Shown piece by piece: positions 44,455 through 53,111 of a stretch of DNA of 64,000 nt (positions are counted from its first letter, which is position 1; every line of letters starts with the position of its first letter). Source of the DNA: Cyclobacteriaceae bacterium. Lineage in GTDB: Bacteria; Bacteroidota; Bacteroidia; Cytophagales; Cyclobacteriaceae. The translations under genes and the position numbers were made by a program. The DNA lies in contig JAIBBC010000001.1 in NCBI GenBank assembly GCA_019694875.1, positions 1,991,501-2,055,500 on the forward strand, given 5' to 3'. Under the pieces are notes generated by a model. The model saw only the letters and a list, made by a program, of their open reading frames with translations. It had not been told where the DNA came from and searched no databases.

Positions 44455-46095
44455 TTACTTTTTCCTCCAGCCCGGCCCGCGTACCACTCGCCCTGGCATG
44501 GCTCCGGTATGTGCGCCATCTGATAGAACCGGTACGCCATTTACTAACACATAGCGCATTCCGGTTGCATATAGTTTTGGCTCATCATACGTAGCCCTGT
44601 CGATAACTTCTTTTGCATCGAAAATTGCCAGATCGGCATAATAGCCGATCCTTAACCGGCCTCGATCTTTTATACCGAGATTTGTTGCAGGAAGGGAAGT
44701 CATCCTGCGGACAAGTTCTTCCAGCGCAACGAGTTTTTCTTCACGACCATACTTGCCGATCGCCCGGGCAAATGTTCCGAATGCACGCGGGTGGGTTCCC
44801 CATTCATCAAAAATTTTAGCGTCTGAGAAAGAAGCGCCATCCGATCCGAAACTCACATAGGGTTGTTTGAATATTCTTCGAACATTCTCTTCTGTCTGTA
44901 AATGATACACGGCTGCTCCTGGCGACCGATCTTTGACAAGCAAATCAAGCAATGTTTCATCTGCGTCTTTACCATGTATGGCTGCAACTTCATCAAGTCG
45001 CTTGCCGCGATAAAGTTTGTTCAGTGAATCGAGTCGGAACCCGAGAATAACAACGCTTTTCGGATCAGAATTTTTGGTAGGAATACCAAGCCGCATTTCT
45101 TCCAGAACCTTTTTCCTTGTCGCAGGATTTTTTAGTCTTTTTCGCATTTCACCCGCGCCACCTTCCTGCACCCAGTTTGGAAGCCTCGCGGTAAGCGCGG
45201 TGTTGCTGGCTGCATAGGGATACATATTGGCGGTTATTTTCAGTCCTGCTTTTTGTGCGCTGTCAATTTTTTCCAATACCTGTTCAATCTTATTCCAGTT
45301 GCGATCATGATTGATTTTTAAATGATAGATTTCTGCACGGATATTCGCTTCACGTGCTACACGAAATGTCTCGTTTAAGGCTTTCAGAATATTGTCACTT
45401 TCGCTCCGCATGTGGGTAATGTACATACCCTTGTATCTGGCAGCTTCCGATGCAAGCGAAATAATTTCTTCGGTTGACGCAAAATCGGCCGGGGCATAGA
45501 TCAACGATGTGCTCACGCCCATCGCGCCCTGTTCCATCGCTTCCTGTACCAACTTGTTCATCTGCTCCTGTTCTGCGGCAGTAGGCTTCCGGTTGGCGTG
45601 CCCCAATACATAATTTCGTATTGTCGTGGCTCCCACGAAAGATGCCACATTGGTACTGGTACCTTTCTTCATCTGCCATTTGAAATAGCCATCAAGGGTT
45701 GTCCAAAGGCTATCAACTGGTTTATTCGACTTTCTTTTTACCGGCCCGGCACTCCAGCCTTCGCCCATCACCTCAAGCGTTACGCCTTGCATGATGTCGC
45801 TCATGGAGCGGCCGTCCATTAATAAAGAACGCTCCGCCATGCTTAACATGTTGATAAAACCCGGAGCTACCGATAATCCCTTAGCATCGATTTCTGTTTT
45901 GGCTGTTGCTGATGATAAATCTCCGATAAACGCAATTGTATCAGACCGGATACCAACATCAGCCACGAACGGCTTGGAACCGGAGCCATCGTAAATTGTT
46001 CCCTGCCGGATAATAATGTCGTAAGAAGGCGCCTTAGCAGCCTGTATAAATAATATAACAACTATACAAACAACAATCGCAGAGAACAGGCGCAT
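44455..46095 (-). CDS. Secreted D-aminoacylase-like amidohydrolase
   Basis: Metal-dependent hydrolase of the N-acyl-D-amino-acid deacylase group, 546 residues, with a short signal peptide (LFSAIVVCIVVILFIQAAK). Visible features are IIRQGTIYDGSGSKPFVADV and SVAPGFINMLS, where the usual zinc-binding HxH/D of PGFIDxHxH is replaced, as in the lineage that keeps its single metal through later ligands; then GVSTSLIYAPADFAS, MYITHMRSESDN, IYHLKINHDRNW and the terminal SLPATNLGIKDRGRLRIGYYADLAIFD. Its substrate may be an N-acylated D-amino acid or a dipeptide. The loss of DxHxH is worth checking. Confidence 0.88.
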   Translation of the reverse strand: MRLFSAIVVCIVVILFIQAAKAPSYDIIIRQGTIYDGSGSKPFVADVGIRSDTIAFIGDLSSATAKTEIDAKGLSVAPGFINMLSMAERSLLMDGRSMSDIMQGVTLEVMGEGWSAGPVKRKSNKPVDSLWTTLDGYFKWQMKKGTSTNVASFVGATTIRNYVLGHANRKPTAAEQEQMNKLVQEAMEQGAMGVSTSLIYAPADFASTEEIISLASEAARYKGMYITHMRSESDNILKALNETFRVAREANIRAEIYHLKINHDRNWNKIEQVLEKIDSAQKAGLKITANMYPYAASNTALTARLPNWVQEGGAGEMRKRLKNPATRKKVLEEMRLGIPTKNSDPKSVVILGFRLDSLNKLYRGKRLDEVAAIHGKDADETLLDLLVKDRSPGAAVYHLQTEENVRRIFKQPYVSFGSDGASFSDAKIFDEWGTHPRAFGTFARAIGKYGREEKLVALEELVRRMTSLPATNLGIKDRGRLRIGYYADLAIFDAKEVIDRATYDEPKLYATGMRYVLVNGVPVLSDGAHTGAMPGRVVRGPGWRKK

Positions 46096-46096
46096 A

Positions 46097-47056
46097 TCAG
46101 ATTGCTACTAAGATGAGAATGGCATTGATCACCACGTAGATTGTAATAACGATTCGGGAACCCCAATAATTTATCTTTTGACACGTATTCACTTTGCCCT
46201 TGTAATGGAAGCGAAGTGAAATAGCCGACACCAGCAGCGTAGAGAAAATCGCCAGAAATGTGGCCGCATGAAGAGAGTCAACAAGTGTAAAGGCCGAGGA
46301 CTCGGGAAGGAGAGAATCGATGATGTATTTATTACCGACCGCAGCAAACAGTCCACCCACGGGCAATCCGAAGCGGGGTTCGAGTTCTGTTGGTTGTGTT
46401 GTGAAGCTGAGCACAGAGATCATAAAGGCAATGTACATGCCAATAAAAATTTTCATGAAAAGGCCCCACGCATTACGCTCAATATCAATTTCGATATTAA
46501 AGGAAGCATACTCGGAATGTAACATATCGCTGCTTGGATCACCGAACACGGTTGTATACTCACTGTTACTGGTGGTTACTTTGAAGTCGGTGATCTTCCA
46601 GCCATCCAGTGTTAACTCGCGATCGTATGTACTGCCCAATTCATCCGGTACAAACACCAAGGTGTTTCGATCGTAGATTGAGTTCTCCACGTGCAATACA
46701 AGGCGTTGCTGATCGAACGGAAAATCTTTAACCTTCCAGTTCTGTTTCATCACGCATTTCATTTTCATGAGTTGCCAGATGCGATTATCGATGGTATCTG
46801 AAATCACCTCAGGCTTAACAATATCTTTTGCATTTGGAATGTCGAGCTGATTGGGGAAGTCAAACTTGGCATTATTATCATAAAGCACCCACAACCAAAA
46901 TCGGGTTGTGTATTCTTTATTGTGAAAATCGATGTCGTGGATACTGATCGTGTACGCACCAATTGTTACGGTGTCAGGCTGAGGTTCGGGCTCGTCCTGT
47001 GCGGAAAGCACGAATGGCGTCAAAATGAGCGCCAGATGGGGCAAAAATCGGTTCAT
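46097..47056 (-). CDS. Pentameric ligand-gated ion channel homologue (pLGIC)
   Basis: A 319-residue protein with a signal peptide (to about residue 20), an extracellular beta-sandwich of 170 residues and four helices at the end (about 197-219, 229-250, 258-283, 295-319). The ligand-binding domain carries KVKDFPFDQQRLVLHVENS, the equivalent of the Cys-loop FPFDxQ motif without its cysteines, as in prokaryotic members such as GLIC and ELIC. An arginine and Trp (IERNAWGLF) precede M1. It would assemble as a pentamer in the inner membrane and open on ligand or proton binding. It leads an operon with the amidohydrolase gene one base downstream. Confidence 0.85.
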   Translation of the reverse strand: MNRFLPHLALILTPFVLSAQDEPEPQPDTVTIGAYTISIHDIDFHNKEYTTRFWLWVLYDNNAKFDFPNQLDIPNAKDIVKPEVISDTIDNRIWQLMKMKCVMKQNWKVKDFPFDQQRLVLHVENSIYDRNTLVFVPDELGSTYDRELTLDGWKITDFKVTTSNSEYTTVFGDPSSDMLHSEYASFNIEIDIERNAWGLFMKIFIGMYIAFMISVLSFTTQPTELEPRFGLPVGGLFAAVGNKYIIDSLLPESSAFTLVDSLHAATFLAIFSTLLVSAISLRFHYKGKVNTCQKINYWGSRIVITIYVVINAILILVAI

Positions 47057-47070
47057 GGTTAGGGAATTGC

Positions 47071-47078
47071 CAAAAATA
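47071..47078 (-). promoter_or_regulatory. Candidate -7 box for the channel operon
   Basis: The minus strand reads TATTTTTG, a match to TAnnTTTG, 15 nt before the channel start codon; TTTCG near 47097-47101 stands at about the -33 position. Confidence 0.45.
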
Positions 47079-47095
47079 TAGCTTTTTAAAGATTA

Positions 47096-47152
47096 TTTCG
47101 AAAGCAGGGGTATGCTTCGTAACTTTCGGGTCCTTTACTATTTTCGAAAGCA
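47096..47152. promoter_or_regulatory. Paired TTTCGAAAGCA sites in the divergent intergenic region
   Basis: TTTCGAAAGCA occurs at 47096-47106 and again at 47142-47152, 46 bp apart, each with the palindromic core TTTCGAAA. They sit between the divergent channel and four-helix protein genes and could be a shared operator. Confidence 0.4.
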
Positions 47153-47164
47153 AATTTTACACCT

Positions 47165-47593
47165 ATGTACCAAGCTCTCCTCTATTCACACTCTTACATT
47201 CGCTTTGCCGTACTCATCCTGTTAGTTGTGGTTATCATTACCTCGCTGGCAGGCTGGCTGGGAAAGAAAAACTATACCCCGACCGACAACAAACTTAATT
47301 TGTTCCTTTTTATTTCTACGCACATTCAATTGTTGCTCGGATTGATTTTGTACGTGGTAAGCCCGCATGTAAAGTTTGGTGAAACAACTATGAAAGACAG
47401 CATTACCCGCTATTGGACAGTGGAACATATTATCATTATGCTGATCGCTGTTGTGCTGATTACGATGGCGCGGATAACGTCTAAGAAACTTCCGGACGCT
47501 GCAGCCAAGCATAAACGCGTATTTATTTTCAATTTGATCGCTTTCCTTTTAATCCTGGCAGGAATTCAGATGAGCGGTCGCGGATTTTATTAA
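47165..47593 (+). CDS. Four-helix membrane protein, possible heme b protein
   Basis: A 142-residue protein with four hydrophobic helices (about 12-32, 46-66, 86-106, 122-140) and histidines near their ends (YSHSYIRF, STHIQLLL, VEHIIIML). This pattern resembles small cytochrome b-like proteins. In public annotations similar proteins carry the name ribosomal protein L27, which I consider an error. A redox or heme role is inferred only from the histidines. It is followed immediately by the PD40-OmpA gene, with which it may be co-transcribed. Confidence 0.78.
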   Translation: MYQALLYSHSYIRFAVLILLVVVIITSLAGWLGKKNYTPTDNKLNLFLFISTHIQLLLGLILYVVSPHVKFGETTMKDSITRYWTVEHIIIMLIAVVLITMARITSKKLPDAAAKHKRVFIFNLIAFLLILAGIQMSGRGFY

Positions 47594-47611
47594 TTGAACC
47601 AACCCCTAACT

Positions 47612-49372
47612 ATGAAACAAAGAGTACTTCTTGCAGTTGCTTTAATCTTTAGTATTTCGTTAGTAGCCCAGGATTTTGCGCCCCGTTACGAGCTGGTTAA
47701 GCTTGGCAAAGGGATCAACACGCACTACCACGAAGCTGCCCCGATTATATCACAAGATGGAAAGAAGCTCTACTTCTTTGTTCATAACCATCCTGAGAAT
47801 ACATTCGGTAAAGAAGGAAGCGATGATATTTGGATGTCGACTCTTGACGAAAAAGGTGAATGGACCACAGCCAAGCATCTTACTGCTCCGTTTAACATCC
47901 ATCACAGCAACCAGGTGTTCAGCGCATTGCCCGACGGATCACTTTTTATTAAGGGTGGAAGGGGTAAAGATTCAAAAGGCTTTTCATTAATCACCGGAAA
48001 TTCAATACGCGAACTTGATGTTCCTAACTTCAAGGAACTCAACAAAGGAAAATTCTATGGTGCAAGTCTTTCTTCAGACGGAAAGCACATGATTATTTTT
48101 CTGGGCACAACTCCGCAAGGGCCCAGAAGCCAGCTTTACGTGAGCAATCTTGAGGGCGATGGAAAGTGGACTGCTCCCAAGCGGTTGAATATTTCTACAC
48201 GTGATGATGACTTCGGTCCGTTTATCTCATTTGATGATAAAACATTATACTTCGCCAGCGACCGTAATGCTCCGGGTAAACGCGGCAAGGCCGATATTTA
48301 TAAGTGCACCCGCCTTGACGATACCTGGCAAAACTGGAGTACGCCCGTAAACATGGGTTCGCCTATCAATACCGCTGCTGACGAATTCTATTTCTGCATC
48401 GACAAAGAGGGGCACGTATTCAACAGTCGGGCTAACAGCACACTGGATGGCGGTAACCTTGACATCTTCAAGCTGATTCCGCGCGATATTAAGATCATGA
48501 TTACAGGAACAACGTATAACGAGAAAAGTCAACAACCCATCACGGTGAACCTGGTGTTGACTCCCGGACAAAATAAACCCACGAATTTCAAATCATCGGG
48601 TGTTGGAAAGTTTGAAACTCGTATTCCGGAAGTCACCACGTACACGATTAACGCTTCGCAGGAGGGTTATTTGCCTAAAGACGTTTCACTTACACTGCCC
48701 GCAGACTTAGGTAACGACACAACCGTTGTTGTTGATATTTATTTAACTCCGATCGCTAAGAAATTGATGCTTACCGGAACTGTATACGACAGCAAGACAA
48801 ATAAGCCTGTTACGGCAAAGGTTGACGCAGTGTTAAAGAACGACAAACGTGTAAACTTTAAAATGCCGGCAGCAGAAGGACGTTACGAGCAGGAAATTAA
48901 ATCCTTGGGTACGTACAGGCTTACCGCTTCCGCGGAAGGCTATTTGAATGCTACCGACAGCTCTGAAGTAGCGGATGAAGAAACTACTCCGGTTATCAAA
49001 GACCTGTATCTGCAGCCTATTGAAGTTGGTTTAACCGTTCGTTTGAAAAACATTTATTTCGATTTCGATAAGACAACGCTAAAGAGCGAGTCGTTCGTGG
49101 AGCTAAATAAAGTAGTCGAGTTTTTGAAGAGCAATCCTACTGTGGAAATTGAGATATCTGGTCACACCGATAGCAAAGGATCGGACGATTATAACCTGAA
49201 CCTCTCGCAGGGTCGCTCTCAATCGGTAGTCGATTACATCGTAAGTCAGGGTATTGACGGCTTCCGCCTGACAGCGCATGGCTATGGCGAAGGCAAACCT
49301 ATCGACACAAATGATTCTGAAGCCGGTCGCGCGAATAACAGGCGCGTGGAGTTTACGGTTGTAAAGAAATAA
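47612..49372 (+). CDS. PD40 propeller and OmpA-domain outer-membrane protein
   Basis: A 586-residue protein with signal peptide (MKQRVLLAVALIFSISLVAQ), WD40-like PD40 repeats (about 30-285, for example APIISQDGKKLYFFVHNH and GPFISFDDKTLYFASDRN), two carboxypeptidase-regulatory-like domains (about 295-390 and 390-470, each with ITGTTYNEKS or LTGTVYDSKT openings) and a C-terminal OmpA peptidoglycan-binding domain (IYFDFDKTTLKSESF, ISGHTDSKGSDDYNLNLSQG, GYGEGKP). Similar proteins accompany type IX secretion and gliding systems, but that cannot be claimed here. I use the ATG at 47612 rather than the TTG at 47594. Confidence 0.93.
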   Translation: MKQRVLLAVALIFSISLVAQDFAPRYELVKLGKGINTHYHEAAPIISQDGKKLYFFVHNHPENTFGKEGSDDIWMSTLDEKGEWTTAKHLTAPFNIHHSNQVFSALPDGSLFIKGGRGKDSKGFSLITGNSIRELDVPNFKELNKGKFYGASLSSDGKHMIIFLGTTPQGPRSQLYVSNLEGDGKWTAPKRLNISTRDDDFGPFISFDDKTLYFASDRNAPGKRGKADIYKCTRLDDTWQNWSTPVNMGSPINTAADEFYFCIDKEGHVFNSRANSTLDGGNLDIFKLIPRDIKIMITGTTYNEKSQQPITVNLVLTPGQNKPTNFKSSGVGKFETRIPEVTTYTINASQEGYLPKDVSLTLPADLGNDTTVVVDIYLTPIAKKLMLTGTVYDSKTNKPVTAKVDAVLKNDKRVNFKMPAAEGRYEQEIKSLGTYRLTASAEGYLNATDSSEVADEETTPVIKDLYLQPIEVGLTVRLKNIYFDFDKTTLKSESFVELNKVVEFLKSNPTVEIEISGHTDSKGSDDYNLNLSQGRSQSVVDYIVSQGIDGFRLTAHGYGEGKPIDTNDSEAGRANNRRVEFTVVKK

Positions 49373-49879
49373 TCAAACAATCTGTTTCAGGGAAATGAAG
49401 TCGTTGATCTGTTCAATGACTTCACCCACTGATTCTACTGCAACCACCCGGTGCGTTCCCAGCTTTTTGAAGAATTCAATGGTAAGCTTGTCCTGCCTCA
49501 GAAAAATGATGCGTTTATTGGCACGTAATGCCAGTGAAACTTCCGATGCTGTGCCTGAGGCCATCCCGCACACAACAATTACGTGACTGGTTAACACATT
49601 GATATTGTTTCTGGCGCTGCCCATTCCCGTCACGATTCTGATTTGTGCATAGGGTGATGATGCCTGTGCGTTATCTCCCGGCAAAATGCCAATGGTAAGA
49701 CCGTGATGTACAGAAGCTCCGCGCATGGAAGCTTCCATAACTCCGAATGCCCGTCCACCGGTTAGCAAAATCCAGCCTTGCTTAGCAATAGCTGCACCCA
49801 ATTCAAACGCATCTTCGTTTTGTTCAGGGGTTGCTGTTTCTCCAGGACCCATCAACCCGACAATAATTTTTGCACCCAT
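49373..49879 (-). CDS. LOG/SLOG-family protein (TIGR00725-type)
   Basis: A Rossmann-like protein of 168 residues. GLMGPGETATPEQNEDAF, WILLTGGRAFGVMEASMRGA and the nucleotide-binding GMGSARNNINVLTSHVIVVC with SGTASEVSLAL resemble the TIGR00725 branch of the LOG superfamily, which includes molybdenum-cofactor carrier-like proteins and proteins that bind or hydrolyse nucleotides. The PGGxGTxxE motif of cytokinin-activating LOGs is changed to a SGTASE form, so phosphoribohydrolase activity is doubtful. The ATG at 49879 fits the family start. It is convergent with the OmpA gene. Confidence 0.82.
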   Translation of the reverse strand: MGAKIIVGLMGPGETATPEQNEDAFELGAAIAKQGWILLTGGRAFGVMEASMRGASVHHGLTIGILPGDNAQASSPYAQIRIVTGMGSARNNINVLTSHVIVVCGMASGTASEVSLALRANKRIIFLRQDKLTIEFFKKLGTHRVVAVESVGEVIEQINDFISLKQIV

Positions 49880-49967
49880 AAAATTTCCGTTACCAGCGAA
49901 AATAAAACCCTGCAACTTGATAACAAGCGTTAGGTTGAATGGAGCGTGGTTAATTATTCATGAATTT

Positions 49968-50366
49968 TCAAAACTCGGTTTTGCAATCGAGGCAATGGTA
50001 GACTTTCTTTTTCTCTAAAGGGGTGTGAAGCATAAATGCAAAAGCTATTGCAGCAAACACATTAAACTTTTTTCGGCTGTCGGCATATATGATTTCTGTG
50101 GACTCACAATTCGGGCAGGTTTTCGGTGAGTCATGATCAAAGAGGTCATCAAGGACTTTTTTGGCCCGTGGTGTATCGTTCTCGAAGATATGCAGCTTGA
50201 TCCTGAACAGAAACGGGTTCTGCGCCATCAGGGTATTGAGATTTTCCTGCGTCAGAAAACACGGGACATCGTAGGCATCCAGTTTGGTTTTGGCCACGTT
50301 AGCATCTATCGAGGTTTCATACTCGCGGAATACGATGATTTTATCTTGTTCTTTGGCCTGGCTCAT
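49968..50366 (-). CDS. DUF2007 domain and zinc-ribbon protein
   Basis: A 132-residue protein with a DUF2007 fold (about 8-78: IVFREYETSIDANVAKTKLD, VPCFLTQENL, LHIFENDTPRAKKVL), followed by a rubredoxin-like ribbon made of CPNC and CLDC flanking a short hydrophobic segment (VFAAIAFAFML). DUF2007 proteins are proposed signal transducers related to PII, without experimental proof that I know of. The ribbon may bind zinc. Confidence 0.85.
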   Translation of the reverse strand: MSQAKEQDKIIVFREYETSIDANVAKTKLDAYDVPCFLTQENLNTLMAQNPFLFRIKLHIFENDTPRAKKVLDDLFDHDSPKTCPNCESTEIIYADSRKKFNVFAAIAFAFMLHTPLEKKKVYHCLDCKTEF

Positions 50367-50417
50367 CCTTCTAATTTATCACTTCCAATCAAAACTTAAA
50401 AAATGTAAGTTTAACAC

Positions 50418-53111
50418 ATGGTTAGATGCCTTGTATTGACGCTGTTACTGGTGCCATTGCTGACAAACGCTCAGATCACGGCAACTCAGCAAAAAGCCCT
50501 GAACAGCTATATCGAATACCTTAATAAGTCAGGCGAAGAAGCGCAGGCTTCTTTTATGCTCATTCGCGACTACTACGATAACTTGCAGCGTTACCGCACA
50601 TCGAAGTACAAGCAACCTATCCGGTTTACCTATACATTTCAACCGGAAGATTATTTCTACAACACCGCACTCGGGCGTAAGGTGGGAACTGATGATATTT
50701 TGCTGAAAGCTAAACTGGATACTGTGAGAAAGGCAGCAGAAGCAATTGATCTCCAGCTTAAGACGCTGGATACGTATCATAAGCTTGAAGATTACAAAAC
50801 AGACGATTACAAAAAAGCAGAGGATATCATTTCAAAGACTATCGGCTTGTTTGCCGATTATCGTTCCAAACGCAACGATTTGTATGCGGCCGTGCGGGCA
50901 TCCTACGCCAGACTACAGACGGTTAAAGCCGGTGCATACGCAAACGCGCTCAGACAAATGCAGGACAGGATCGCTCATGAAACTAGTTTGTTGGATTTAT
51001 GGAGCTATAATCTCAACGCAAAAACCCACTCGGGCTGGCCAGTTGAAACTCTCAAAGGTCACATTTTGGAATCGCAGGAGTTTGTTGAAAAGAAAATTGT
51101 CGTGACAGGTATTCAGTATCCAGCGTCTTCCATGATCCCTTCTTTCGAAGATGGACTGGTTATGTTGCAACAAACGAAGCGCAACGGACTTGACGGCTAC
51201 ACCTACGAAGCACAAAAGTCTGATGAGCATAGCAACGGTGTGTATCTCGAGTTGATCAACTTATATAATGGCGTGCTGATCTCATTTTATAACACCTTTA
51301 TCGGCTATGCAAGTAATAATTATGCGGGCCTTTTGGCGATAACCTATGTCCCGGCCTTTGATATCCGAATCAATGGAAAAGAAATCACGAATGATATTCA
51401 GCCGTTCCAGGACATTCCGCATTCAACATTATCAGTTAAACCTCAAACAGGTGTTATATCTCAGGCAACTTTTAAAGCGCTTTCCAACTATATCGATTAT
51501 ATCAATGAATGCGTTCGGCAAACCGATCATTTACAGCGGCTTTATGCAAATCTTTGGGGAAGTACACCCGGTTACCGGGATTTAACTTCCTTTAAAGGTA
51601 AAGGCGGACTTACGTTCGAGCTTCGGGACTTCGAAATTCCAGTCTCGTATTTGCAAAAAGCTGTTGCTGAAAGTAAATCCATTCCGGAAGCGTACAGAAA
51701 ATCATTAAATGATCAGGCGGAAGTGCTGAATCGCATTCTGATTGAAATGAATCAGCTTAGTGTCGCGTTGGATCGTGAAACGGACGAAAAGAACTACGAA
51801 CGCGATAACCTGAAACATCTGGATGAACTTATTGCGCGGTTCAAAGCCATCTGGGATATTTTTCATATTAAGAAGGAAGTTTTGTATACCGATGTACGGA
51901 GTGTATTCGAAAGTTATAAAGCGTCTAACCCCGCAAACTCCTGGAATGTGTCCGCAAAAGCTCTTTTGAAATTGGCTGATGCTGACAAGGCCGAGCTTTT
52001 GAAAGCGAATTTGTTTTACACGGTAGATCAATCGCAAAAACCCGATCCCGATAAAATTCAAACACTTGTCCGGACCGTGATTTCAGATGAGTACACCAAT
52101 CTGAAAGGCATTGAGAAACTTGGCCGGTTTAACGGCAATTGCCCGTACACACCGTATGAAGATCTCGCGAACGATTCTAAAAAGTTTATCGATCCGGAGT
52201 TCAAGGCGTCAACGTTATCACCTTTAAGCTATAGCCATCCGTATCACACGTATGTGTATATGTTCAACAACGTAGCACGAAATTATAACAAGTTCTGTGA
52301 GCTGTCGCCCGTGCCGCTGCTGCAGACCATTTACGAACCCGAGCTTTTTATTTTGGATCGCGGTAATACTAAGAATTCTGCGTCAGGTTCACCGACTCAG
52401 GCCAGCGACACACAAGATAACTCCCCATTAAAAGCGGCTCAGCGGCAACCGGAAGGACCAGTAACGACTGATGCGAAGAACACAAACATTCGCGATACCG
52501 TTTACATCGAGAAGCATGATACCATTTGGCTTGATCGCAACCCGGACTTGTCGCGAAACATGGAGGGATATGCTACGAATAACCTGGTGTTGTTGCTCGA
52601 TGTTTCCGGGTCCATGAGCAGGGCTGATAAGCTTCCGCTGCTGAAACAATCGGTTTTACAATTGCTCGACATGATGCGCGAAGAAGATGAACTGGCATTG
52701 GTCGTGTTCTCGGGCAAGCCAAAGGTTTTACTTGAGCCGGTTTCTTTTAAGGATCAGGCAAAAATCAGGAAGGCGATCAGCAAGCTTCAGTCAAAAGGAA
52801 CAACCGATGGCAATGCAGCGCTCGCGCTGGCTTATGAAGTAGCGGATGAAAATTACATTCGTGCCGGAAATAACCGGATCGTGCTGGCTACCGATGGTGA
52901 GTTTCCGATTTCGCCTGATACCGAAGCGTTGATTAAGAAATTTGCGAAATCCGATATTTATCTCACCGTGTTCAATTTCGGTGGCGGGGCAGGGTCGGGT
53001 AAAGCATTGGAAAAATTGGCTTCCACGGGCAGTGGCAACTATGCATTCGTTACGAAACAGAATGTTGACCAGCAGCTTATTCGTGAAGTTAAGTCGAAAC
53101 GCAAGCGATAG
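50418..53111 (+). CDS. Secreted von Willebrand factor A-domain protein
   Basis: A large exported protein of 897 residues. A signal peptide (VLTLLLVPLLTNAQ) is followed by about 650 residues of unrecognised, mostly helical sequence with two similar blocks (around 14-150 and 345-480, both beginning ALNSYIEYLN or ALSNYIDYIN), then a proline/serine-rich linker (about 650-700) and a C-terminal vWA domain with an intact MIDAS: DVSGSMS (about 727), the threonine in KGTTDGNAAL and ATDGEF. Such domains bind protein or metal ligands at the cell surface. It is convergent with the broken sulfotransferase gene, with no spacing. Confidence 0.88.
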   Translation: MVRCLVLTLLLVPLLTNAQITATQQKALNSYIEYLNKSGEEAQASFMLIRDYYDNLQRYRTSKYKQPIRFTYTFQPEDYFYNTALGRKVGTDDILLKAKLDTVRKAAEAIDLQLKTLDTYHKLEDYKTDDYKKAEDIISKTIGLFADYRSKRNDLYAAVRASYARLQTVKAGAYANALRQMQDRIAHETSLLDLWSYNLNAKTHSGWPVETLKGHILESQEFVEKKIVVTGIQYPASSMIPSFEDGLVMLQQTKRNGLDGYTYEAQKSDEHSNGVYLELINLYNGVLISFYNTFIGYASNNYAGLLAITYVPAFDIRINGKEITNDIQPFQDIPHSTLSVKPQTGVISQATFKALSNYIDYINECVRQTDHLQRLYANLWGSTPGYRDLTSFKGKGGLTFELRDFEIPVSYLQKAVAESKSIPEAYRKSLNDQAEVLNRILIEMNQLSVALDRETDEKNYERDNLKHLDELIARFKAIWDIFHIKKEVLYTDVRSVFESYKASNPANSWNVSAKALLKLADADKAELLKANLFYTVDQSQKPDPDKIQTLVRTVISDEYTNLKGIEKLGRFNGNCPYTPYEDLANDSKKFIDPEFKASTLSPLSYSHPYHTYVYMFNNVARNYNKFCELSPVPLLQTIYEPELFILDRGNTKNSASGSPTQASDTQDNSPLKAAQRQPEGPVTTDAKNTNIRDTVYIEKHDTIWLDRNPDLSRNMEGYATNNLVLLLDVSGSMSRADKLPLLKQSVLQLLDMMREEDELALVVFSGKPKVLLEPVSFKDQAKIRKAISKLQSKGTTDGNAALALAYEVADENYIRAGNNRIVLATDGEFPISPDTEALIKKFAKSDIYLTVFNFGGGAGSGKALEKLASTGSGNYAFVTKQNVDQQLIREVKSKRKR

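Noticed and set aside
47165-47593. Ribosomal protein L27
   Set aside because: Four membrane helices and no ribosomal motif; the name is an error that I recall from public annotation.
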